DNA of 7,859 nucleotides, taken from the NCBI GenBank assembly GCA_025358235.1, contig JANYKH010000219.1, positions 1 to 7,859 on the forward strand, read 5' to 3'. Made by a program: the position numbers and the translations under genes. How positions within the stretch are numbered: position 1 is the first letter of the stretch; every line of letters starts with the position of its first letter. Shown here piece after piece: positions 1-4,516 of this stretch. The notes below the pieces were generated by a model. That model made no database searches, was not told the DNA's origin, and saw only the letters and a list, made by a program, of their open reading frames with translations. The DNA comes from Chloroflexota bacterium. Lineage in GTDB: Bacteria; Chloroflexota; Dehalococcoidia; Dehalococcoidales; RBG-16-60-22.

Positions 1-265
1 GGCGGGGTTCAATCTTGCCGCGGTCAGAGATATAAGGGCGAATCAGGTTAACGTTCTTGTAATCGATGTCCTTAATCTTGTCTTTGCAGAAAGCGCAAAC
101 CTTGCGTTTGGGGACATACTTGGAGCGATCCCACCGGCGTACCGGGGGTCTGCCTTCAGTCCGCATCGGGGGCGGCCCTGAAAACTGGGGAGCCGGGCCA
201 CCCTGAGGGGGCTGGAACTGCGGCTGCTGTATCGGTTGAATTGGTTGTACTGGTTGTTGAGTCAT
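1..265 (-). CDS. rpsR: 30S ribosomal protein S18 (bS18), 3'-truncated by window edge
   Basis: S18 sits on the platform of the 30S subunit, where it pairs with S6. The frame opens at ATG 265-263 and 88 codons are visible before the window edge; it is too incomplete to stand as a closed ORF. From about residue 43 it is a clear S18 core: [20 protein letters not shown], then an [23 protein letters not shown] stretch ending at residue 88. The CxxC pair (Cys57, Cys60) is half of the zinc-binding site of 'C+' S18 proteins; the second pair would lie outside the window. Residues 1-42 are an unusual Gln/Pro-rich extension, where E. coli S18 is only about 75 residues in total. A purine-rich AGGCGGGAAGG just before the ATG supports this start; Met34 has no such motif. 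It is third in the rpsF-ssb-rpsR unit, 49 nt after the ssb stop. Identity is certain; the exact start slightly less so. Confidence 0.95.
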   Translation of the reverse strand, partial: MTQQPVQPIQPIQQPQFQPPQGGPAPQFSGPPPMRTEGRPPVRRWDRSKYVPKRKVCAFCKDKIKDIDYKNVNLIRPYISDRGKIEPR

Positions 266-314
266 CCTTCCCGCCTGCACTATTTAATTCGTTATTTTCT
301 TAAGTTACTATTTT

Positions 315-722
315 CTAAAAGGGGATGTCATCCGGCTCGATATCGCCGGGAGGAGCATCCTCGGTTTTTTCTTCATTAGGTGCGGCGCCACGCCGATCCA
401 GGAACAACACACGGCTGGCAACAATCTCGATATTAGTGCGCATCTGGCCGTCCTTGCCTTCCCATTTACGGGTGCGGAGTCTGCCTTCAGCGTAGACCAA
501 CTTGCCTTTAGCCAAAAACTGGTTGCATTGTTCCGCCAGACGGTCCCAGGCAACGACATTAAACCACTCGGTTTCCTGTTTACGTTCGCCATCCGCTCCG
601 GCGGCAGATACGTAATTGGTTGCAACAGAGAAAGTGGTGACCGGCTTACCATTAGGGGTAAAGCGCATTTCCGGCTCGCCACCGACGTTACCAATTACCG
701 TTATCTTGTTTAAACTCGGCAT
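315..722 (-). CDS. ssb: Single-stranded DNA-binding protein (SSB)
   Basis: SSB coats single-stranded DNA during replication, repair and recombination and recruits partners through its C-terminal tip. The 135-residue protein has one OB-fold over about residues 1-110. Recognisable elements are LNKITVIGNVGGEPEMRFT (4-22), TEWFNVVAWDRLAE with the DNA-stacking Trp53/Phe54 (51-64), KGKLVYAEGRLRTRKWEGKDG (72-92) and a closing strand near 97-108. The tail is short (about 25 residues), rich in acid and proline, and ends in DDIPF, the standard partner-binding tip. It is much shorter than E. coli SSB (about 178 residues) because the linker is short. The ATG is 5 nt after the rpsF stop. The Shine-Dalgarno is weak (AGGG, rather distant), so translational coupling to rpsF is likely. 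Lying between rpsF and rpsR is the usual bacterial arrangement. Confidence 0.97.
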   Translation of the reverse strand: MPSLNKITVIGNVGGEPEMRFTPNGKPVTTFSVATNYVSAAGADGERKQETEWFNVVAWDRLAEQCNQFLAKGKLVYAEGRLRTRKWEGKDGQMRTNIEIVASRVLFLDRRGAAPNEEKTEDAPPGDIEPDDIPF

Positions 723-727
723 TCAGT

Positions 728-1030
728 TTACTCAGCCCTGGTAAGGATATGCCGGATAACCTGCTCAGTGATGCGCAACTGCCCTTCCACATCTTTGGCG
801 ATAGCCGGCGGCATTTGCAGCTTCATCATGACGTAGGTCCCTTCAAGATAATGCTTGACAGGGTAAGCCAGTTTTTTCTTGCCCCAGCGCTGGGTTTCGA
901 CGATGACGCCGCCCTTGCCGGTGATGTACTGGCTGATGTTATTGACGACGGTTTCAAGTCCTTCATCAACAAGCACCGGGTTCACAATGTAGATCAGATC
1001 GTAGCTATTTTGAACTTTAGTTTCTACCAT
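728..1030 (-). CDS. rpsF: 30S ribosomal protein S6 (bS6)
   Basis: S6 is a primary partner of S18 on the 30S platform. Starting at ATG 1030-1028 the protein is 100 residues, typical for the family. It shows the N-terminal strand YDLIYIVNPVL (10-20), the hallmark WGKKKLAYPVKHYLEGTYV (49-67) and the C-terminal LRITEQVIRHIL (85-96). The frame can be extended upstream to a TTG at 1069, adding 13 residues. I prefer 1030 because GAAGAGG lies 5 nt upstream and residues 1-10 then align with known S6 starts. The TTG would also lie only a few bases from the predicted transcription start. It is the first gene of rpsF-ssb-rpsR and follows a strong-looking promoter at 1080-1108. Confidence 0.96.
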   Translation of the reverse strand: MVETKVQNSYDLIYIVNPVLVDEGLETVVNNISQYITGKGGVIVETQRWGKKKLAYPVKHYLEGTYVMMKLQMPPAIAKDVEGQLRITEQVIRHILTRAE

Positions 1031-1034
1031 TAAG

Positions 1035-1042
1035 TCCTCTTC
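1035..1042 (-). promoter_or_regulatory. Ribosome binding site of rpsF (decides start at 1030)
   Basis: On the minus strand GAAGAGGA lies 4-5 nt before the ATG at 1030. This supports the 100-residue S6 over the longer TTG-initiated reading. Confidence 0.75.
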
Positions 1043-1079
1043 CAGAAATATGACGTATATACCCAGCAAAAACTAGACT

Positions 1080-1108
1080 ATTATAGCATGTTGGTGTTAT
1101 TTGTACAA
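1080..1108 (-). promoter_or_regulatory. Sigma70-type promoter of the rpsF-ssb-rpsR operon
   Basis: On the minus strand a perfect TATAAT (bases 1085-1080) follows TTGTAC (1108-1103) with a 17-bp spacer. The -35 box is only half-matching, but the -10 and spacing are ideal. The predicted start is near 1073, giving a leader of about 43 nt before the rpsF ATG. The leader shows no obvious S6:S18-binding hairpin with its CCG bulge, so autogenous control is not evident here. Confidence 0.7.
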
Positions 1109-1214
1109 TATGAGCACAATAAAACCCGTGTGATTGAGCGCGGATTATCCTCCGCGGATACCCCAACCACCTGGAATTTACCGGGACAAAACTGATTATA
1201 CCGCGCGCCCGCAT

Positions 1215-1246
1215 TAATTACAAAAGCCAGTAATTACAAAAGCCAA
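1215..1246. repeat. Tandem direct repeat, 16-bp period, two copies
   Basis: TAATTACAAAAGCCA occurs at 1215-1229 and again at 1231-1245. Each copy is followed by one variable base (G, then A), so the period is 16 bp and 15 bases are identical. It lies in non-coding sequence about 110 bp upstream of the rpsF -35 box. It could be a slippage duplication or a two-copy protein site; nothing in the sequence decides between these. Confidence 0.85.
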
Positions 1247-1297
1247 TTTAGGGTTATCCTGATCCGTGCGTTATTGATAATCGCTGCGAACCGGTAT

Positions 1298-1321
1298 TTC
1301 CGGATTCCCGCTTAGCCGGAA
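1298..1321 (-). repeat. Inverted repeat just downstream of the hydrolase gene
   Basis: TTCCGG and CCGGAA form 6-bp arms around a 12-nt loop, 7 nt past the hydrolase stop on the minus strand. No T-run follows it, so it is at most a weak terminator or a 3'-end stabilising stem, possibly acting with the hairpin at 1334-1350. Confidence 0.4.
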
Positions 1322-1322
1322 C

Positions 1323-1350
1323 AAGAATTAGATCCTGGCGCTAAGCCAGG
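1323..1350 (-). terminator. Possible intrinsic terminator overlapping the hydrolase 3' end
   Basis: On the minus strand CCTGGC, loop TTAGC and GCCAGG form a perfect 6-bp GC-rich stem (1350-1334), followed by ATCTAATTCTTG. The stem encodes the last residues of the hydrolase and the T-rich stretch contains the stop codon. The T-run is interrupted, so termination strength is uncertain. If active it would insulate the downstream ribosomal operon from hydrolase transcription. Confidence 0.4.
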
Positions 1351-2200
1351 CATCAATGTCTGCCAGGACAGGTTCATTACCGAGATCATTGATAACCTCG
1401 TGGAACAGTCCTTCGTATAGGGTGAGTATTTTATCTTTTGAACCGGCAGTCTCAAACATCATCCGGCTGCCCTCCGGGTTGGCGAGCCGGTCTTCCACGC
1501 CCTGCATGATAACAAACGGCAGACGAAAATCAGGAAGGCGGGCGGGAAGCTCCGCCATAGCCTGCAATATTTCATGCCCTGTGCGGGCCGGAACTTTGCC
1601 GTGCGCGACCAGAGGATCCGCAAGATAGGCGGCGACTACCGCCGGGTCGCGAGAAATTCCGCTGGCATCCAGAGCACCAACGCCCATGCGGGGAGCAGCG
1701 GAGGCCAGAAAACGGGATAGTTTTACCTGGGTTGTAGTGATGCCGACGCCGGGTTTAAGAAGGGGGGCGGAGAGTATCAATCCGGCGATATGTTCCGGGT
1801 TATCCATGGCATAAGCCACGGCGATAAGGCCGCCCAAACTGTGGCCGAATATAAAAGTTTTCAACCCCGGATAGGATTTTTGATTAAGATCGATGAACAT
1901 TTCCAGGTCAATCAGGTAATCCGAGAACGACTGGATAAAAAGTCTTGCACCTTCGGACTTACCGTGGCCCGGAAGATCCAGAGCGGCGACAACGCAACCG
2001 GCGGGCAGCAATACGTTAAGCAACCTGTGGTAGCGGCCGGAGTGTTCCGCCAGTCCATGAACAATGATAACGATAGCCCGGGGAAGGACGGGTGGAACCC
2101 AGGTCCGGGTATGAATTTTCAACCCGCCGGAGCCGGTAAAATCGGACTCGGAAACAGGCCAATCAGATGGAGAACCGGCAGATATATTCATCGTTTTCAT
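1328..2200 (-). CDS. Monoacylglycerol lipase-like alpha/beta hydrolase
   Basis: This is a 290-residue serine hydrolase of the lysophospholipase/monoacylglycerol lipase group, enzymes that release fatty acids from monoglycerides or related esters. Visible elements are the oxyanion segment HGLAEHSGRY (48-57), DLPGHGKSEG (75-84), the nucleophile elbow GHSLGG with Ser121, the acid turn MQGVEDRLANPEGS with Asp237, and LFHEVIND with His267. The Ser-Asp-His triad is therefore complete. Residues about 148-215 form the helical cap. There is no signal peptide, so it is probably cytoplasmic. I used ATG 2200; Met4 (2191) is an alternative and neither has a clear Shine-Dalgarno, so the start is less certain than the identity. 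It is transcribed away from the TetR gene across a shared control region rich in inverted repeats, which suggests but does not prove co-regulation. The true substrate is unknown. Confidence 0.88.
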   Translation of the reverse strand: MKTMNISAGSPSDWPVSESDFTGSGGLKIHTRTWVPPVLPRAIVIIVHGLAEHSGRYHRLLNVLLPAGCVVAALDLPGHGKSEGARLFIQSFSDYLIDLEMFIDLNQKSYPGLKTFIFGHSLGGLIAVAYAMDNPEHIAGLILSAPLLKPGVGITTTQVKLSRFLASAAPRMGVGALDASGISRDPAVVAAYLADPLVAHGKVPARTGHEILQAMAELPARLPDFRLPFVIMQGVEDRLANPEGSRMMFETAGSKDKILTLYEGLFHEVINDLGNEPVLADIDAWLSARI

Positions 2201-2256
2201 TAAAGTAACACCGGACGGGAATGAGTGTCAAGGGGGAGGCCGCAATATCGCCGTTA

Positions 2257-2274
2257 ATATTGACCGTTCAATAT
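2257..2274. promoter_or_regulatory. Operator-like inverted repeat in the divergent control region
   Basis: ATATTGA and TCAATAT are perfect 7-bp arms separated by CCGT, 18 bp in total. The geometry (7-4-7 with an inner TGA-N4-TCA) matches that of the inverted repeat at 2353-2374, although the outer bases differ. It overlaps the -10 box of the hydrolase promoter candidate at 2270-2297, so a bound protein could block hydrolase transcription. The function is inferred. Confidence 0.5.
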
Positions 2275-2297
2275 AATATCACTGCATATATTTTAAA
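2270..2297 (-). promoter_or_regulatory. Candidate promoter of the hydrolase gene
   Basis: On the minus strand TTTAAA (2297-2292) and TATATT (2275-2270) are separated by 16 bp, a moderate sigma70 match. It would leave a leader of roughly 65 nt. Another option is TTGACA at 2232-2227, but its -10 (TTACTT or TACTTT) is poor and would start transcription almost at the ATG. The choice is uncertain. Confidence 0.35.
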
Positions 2298-2309
2298 CGC
2301 GCGTTTAAA
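2292..2309. promoter_or_regulatory. Perfect 18-bp palindrome, probable regulator binding site
   Basis: TTTAAACGCGCGTTTAAA is a perfect 18-bp palindrome in non-coding DNA between the hydrolase and TetR genes, flanked by A/T-rich sequence. Its left half forms the -35 of the candidate hydrolase promoter, and it lies 18 bp upstream of the TetR -35 box. A dimeric regulator is the natural reader. It shares no core with the inverted repeat at 2353-2374, so a second regulator may be involved. Confidence 0.55.
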
Positions 2310-2326
2310 TATTTCACGGATACATC

Positions 2327-2355
2327 TTGACGGCAAGCCTGAGGCAAGGTACAAT
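2327..2355 (+). promoter_or_regulatory. Sigma70-type promoter of the TetR-exporter operon
   Basis: TTGACG (2327-2332) and TACAAT (2350-2355) are separated by exactly 17 bp, each with five of six consensus bases. The transcription start would be about 2362, inside the inverted repeat at 2353-2374, leaving a leader of about 38 nt before the ATG at 2400. The promoter should be strong when not repressed. Confidence 0.75.
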
Positions 2356-2374
2356 GAATGATAATTCATTCATT
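2353..2374. promoter_or_regulatory. Probable TetR-family operator overlapping the -10 box and start site
   Basis: AATGAATGA and TCATTCATT are perfect 9-bp arms around TAAT. They cover the last three bases of the -10 hexamer and the predicted +1, so occupancy should block RNA polymerase. The inner arms TGAATGA and TCATTCA match, as I recall it, the operator consensus of B. subtilis FadR (YsiA), an acyl-CoA-responsive TetR regulator. Position next to a TetR gene implies autorepression of the regulator and the exporter operon. Confidence 0.7.
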
Positions 2375-2388
2375 TCAGGCACGAATAT

Positions 2389-2392
2389 GGAG
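2389..2392 (+). promoter_or_regulatory. Ribosome binding site of the TetR gene (decides start at 2400)
   Basis: GGAG lies 7 nt upstream of ATG 2400. The longer in-frame ATG at 2358 has no such site and falls inside the operator at or before the predicted transcription start, so it cannot be used from this promoter. Confidence 0.75.
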
Positions 2393-2399
2393 TAAAGAT

Positions 2400-3059
2400 A
2401 TGATCATCAGAAAAGCGCGAAAAAAACGAAGGACAGCAGCCCCGGGCGAGCGGGGTGAACAAATCCTGAATGCCGCTCTGGAAGTATTTTGCCAAAAAGG
2501 GTTCAGCGCAGCCACAATTCCGGACATCGCGGAGCAAGCCGGAGTGGCGGCGGGAACCATTTATATCTACTACCAGAGCAAGCGGGAGCTCTTCATTGCT
2601 GTAATCGAAAAATTGATGGTCAGCCCGGTGCTGGCTATCTTCCAGAATTCGCCAGGGAAGGACTTTCCGGTGACGCTGGAAACCGCCCTGCGCAACCGGT
2701 TAGAACTTCTGCAAAGCGACGTGATGAACCAGCTGCCAGCGCTCATCAGCGAAATTCAGCGGGACCCGGAACTTAAAAAATTGTTCTTCGAAAAGTTAAT
2801 AAAACCATTCCTCGACCAGATGGAAATCTTCTTCAAGGGCCGGATACAAGCCGGCGAATTCCGCAATATGAACAGTGCGGTTGCGGTGAGGGCGATGGGT
2901 GGGATGATGATAGGTCTGATAATTATGAAAAGCCTTGAAGGGGAGACGAGCCCGCTCAACAAATTACCCAAAGAGCAATTACTGGAAAATTTGATGGGTT
3001 TCATAATGCACGGTCTGGTTGCGGACGGGCGGGCGCCCGTCACGGGAGGGAAATCATGA
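2400..3059 (+). CDS. TetR/AcrR-family transcriptional regulator of the exporter operon
   Basis: This is a 219-residue TetR-family repressor, a normal length for the family. The N-terminal DNA-binding domain is clear: ILNAALEVFCQKGFSAATI (22-40), PDIAEQAGVAAGTIYIYYQ (41-59) with the helix-turn-helix recognition helix near 49-58, then SKRELFIAVIEK (60-71). Residues 90-205 form the helical ligand and dimerisation domain, with no strongly conserved motif to name a ligand. A basic tail (KARKKRR, 5-11) precedes the first helix. An upstream in-frame ATG (2358) would add 14 residues but lies in the operator; I start at 2400 after GGAG. Its TGA overlaps the start of the membrane fusion gene (ATGA), so the two are translationally coupled. 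The position matches cecR (ybiH) ahead of ybhGFSR in E. coli. The nearby operator suggests an acyl-CoA or other hydrophobic ligand, which is inference. Confidence 0.9.
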   Translation: MIIRKARKKRRTAAPGERGEQILNAALEVFCQKGFSAATIPDIAEQAGVAAGTIYIYYQSKRELFIAVIEKLMVSPVLAIFQNSPGKDFPVTLETALRNRLELLQSDVMNQLPALISEIQRDPELKKLFFEKLIKPFLDQMEIFFKGRIQAGEFRNMNSAVAVRAMGGMMIGLIIMKSLEGETSPLNKLPKEQLLENLMGFIMHGLVADGRAPVTGGKS

Positions 3060-4504
3060 AACATAAACGAATCCCGATAATAATTATCGCAGTGGTAGTT
3101 ATCGCCACGCTGGTATTCTGGTGGCAGGGGCGGGCGGGGACGGCTGTTTCCAACGATATTATTACTGCGGGCTTTATCGAGGCGACAGATGTAGCGGTAG
3201 CGCCGGAAATACCGGGCCGCATTCTTTTCATCAACGCGGCGGAGGGCGACCAGGTTAAGGCCGGTACGGCGCTGGTAAAGCTGGATGATTCGTTATTGAA
3301 GGCCCAGCAGAAACAGGCCGAGGCAGTGGTGGCTCAGTCGCAGGCCGCGGTGGAACAGGCGCAGGCGGGGGCGGAACAGGCGCAAGCTGGCCTGCAGCAG
3401 ACCGTCACAGCTAAAACACAGACGCTGGCGATGCGAGATGGCGCGAAGAAAGCGTGGGATGACGCTTTAAACGTACAAAAATTCCCACTGGAAATCGATG
3501 CCCGGCTGGTAGCGGCACAGGGCCAGGCCACCATCGCGAAAAGCAACCTGGAAATGGCAACCGATAACTTCCGGAAGATAAGTTACCCCTATACTTATTC
3601 CACCTTCAGTTTTGACGTGCCCACAGCCGTTGGACTCATGGTAGACGCCATCGTGCAGATTGACGATACCGCCAAAAAGTTGAACGCCAACCTGACCGCT
3701 GACCAAACTGCAGCGCTGATACAATCCCTGCAATCCGCGAGCGCAGACCTGAATAAGGGGCGGGAGTTGCTAGCGCGGGGCCAGGGCACGGATGTTTTTA
3801 CTTCCGGGGCGCTCAACGTAAGAGATTTCTGGACGCTCAGGGCGGCCCAGTTACAGATGGACCAGGCGCAGGCCGCGCTGGATACGGCAGTCAAGACACT
3901 CCAGATCACTCAGGACATCAGGAATAATCCGCAGCAGATTAATGCGGCGGTGGACGCTGCCAAGACGGCATATGATATTGCGACGGCAGGGGCTGACGTG
4001 GCGGATAAAGCCGTAGCTACGGCCACCAGCCAGGTAGCCACCGCGCAAAAACTGGTAGGCGTGGCTCAAAAACAGGTGGAAGCCAGCCAGGCCGCCCTGG
4101 AAATCATCAAGGTGCAGGTGGGGCGGACGACGCTAACCGCGCCGGTCAGCGGCACAATCGCCAGCCGGAACGCCGAAGCCGGAGAGATTGCGCAGGCCGG
4201 AGCGCAGATTCTGGTCATTTCCCAACTGGAAAAGATGACAGTGACGGCATACGTGCCGGAAAGCAGAATAGGGGTACTTAAGCTGGGGCAGAAAGCAATA
4301 ATTAATGTAGATACGTTCCCCGGCCAGGACTTTACCGGGGAAATCAGCTATATCTCCCCGCGGGCGCTGTTCACGCCGGGCAACGTGCAACTGAAAGAGG
4401 AGCGGGAAAAAACAGTTTTCCCCGTAAAAATAAAACTGGACAACCCGGAACAAAAACTGAAACCGGGCATGTCCGCCGATGTCAGGATCCCTGCGTCATC
4501 GTAA
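3056..4504 (+). CDS. HlyD/YbhG-type membrane fusion protein of an ABC exporter
   Basis: This 482-residue periplasmic-adaptor-type protein bridges an inner-membrane ABC exporter to the outside. It has a short basic N-terminus and one membrane anchor (about 6-23). The first half of the lipoyl domain is at about 44-77 (VAPEIPGRILFINAAEGDQVKAG region). A long Ala/Gln-rich coiled-coil hairpin follows (about 80-352), then the second lipoyl half TTLTAPVSGTIASRNAEAGE (358-377). The beta-barrel follows, with the family signature ISPRALFTPGNVQLKEER (433-450). At 482 residues it is longer than E. coli YbhG (about 330). The extra length sits in the hairpin, where residues about 175-262 break the heptad pattern (SYPYTYSTFSFDVP, then a GQGTDVFTSG loop). 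Residues 100-113 hold a tandem EQAQAGA repeat. The start overlaps the TetR stop by 4 bp. If the host lacks an outer membrane the protein would act without a TolC partner. The substrate is unknown. Confidence 0.93.
   Translation: MKHKRIPIIIIAVVVIATLVFWWQGRAGTAVSNDIITAGFIEATDVAVAPEIPGRILFINAAEGDQVKAGTALVKLDDSLLKAQQKQAEAVVAQSQAAVEQAQAGAEQAQAGLQQTVTAKTQTLAMRDGAKKAWDDALNVQKFPLEIDARLVAAQGQATIAKSNLEMATDNFRKISYPYTYSTFSFDVPTAVGLMVDAIVQIDDTAKKLNANLTADQTAALIQSLQSASADLNKGRELLARGQGTDVFTSGALNVRDFWTLRAAQLQMDQAQAALDTAVKTLQITQDIRNNPQQINAAVDAAKTAYDIATAGADVADKAVATATSQVATAQKLVGVAQKQVEASQAALEIIKVQVGRTTLTAPVSGTIASRNAEAGEIAQAGAQILVISQLEKMTVTAYVPESRIGVLKLGQKAIINVDTFPGQDFTGEISYISPRALFTPGNVQLKEEREKTVFPVKIKLDNPEQKLKPGMSADVRIPASS
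3353..3394 (+). repeat. Tandem 21-bp repeat within the membrane fusion gene (heptad duplication)
   Basis: Codons 100-106 and 107-113 encode EQAQAGA and EQAQAGL in succession. The DNA copies are nearly identical over 21 bp (3353-3373 and 3374-3394). This is one coiled-coil heptad, consistent with hairpin length changing by slippage. Confidence 0.7.
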
Positions 4505-4516
4505 AAAACTGATATT

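Larger units (their letters stand above)
1109..1327. other. Intergenic spacer without a recognisable gene
   Basis: These 219 bases separate the rpsF promoter from the hydrolase stop. A minus-strand open frame covering 1017-1214 has no family resemblance and runs through the rpsF promoter, so I do not call it. The spacer holds a 16-bp tandem duplication (1215-1246), a 5-bp-arm inverted repeat TATCC/GGATA around 1146-1160, and a weak hairpin at 1298-1321. No RNA gene was recognised. Confidence 0.6.

Noticed and set aside
1031..1073. S6:S18-binding autoregulatory leader upstream of rpsF
   Set aside because: The roughly 43-nt leader shows no evident hairpin with the CCG bulge typical of that motif.
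1017..1214. Minus-strand 65-codon open frame upstream of rpsF
   Set aside because: It spans the rpsF promoter and leader, resembles no family, and has a composition unlike the neighbouring proteins.
1790..2203. Plus-strand 137-codon open frame opposite the hydrolase
   Set aside because: It is antisense to a clear triad hydrolase, has no recognisable domain and no supporting ribosome binding site.
2227..2232. TTGACA on the minus strand as -35 of the hydrolase promoter
   Set aside because: The -10 at proper spacing (TTACTT or TACTTT) is poor and would start transcription at or inside the ATG; kept only as an alternative.
2358..2399. Longer TetR reading starting at ATG 2358
   Set aside because: That ATG lies within the operator and just before the predicted transcription start, without a Shine-Dalgarno; ATG 2400 has GGAG at 7 nt.
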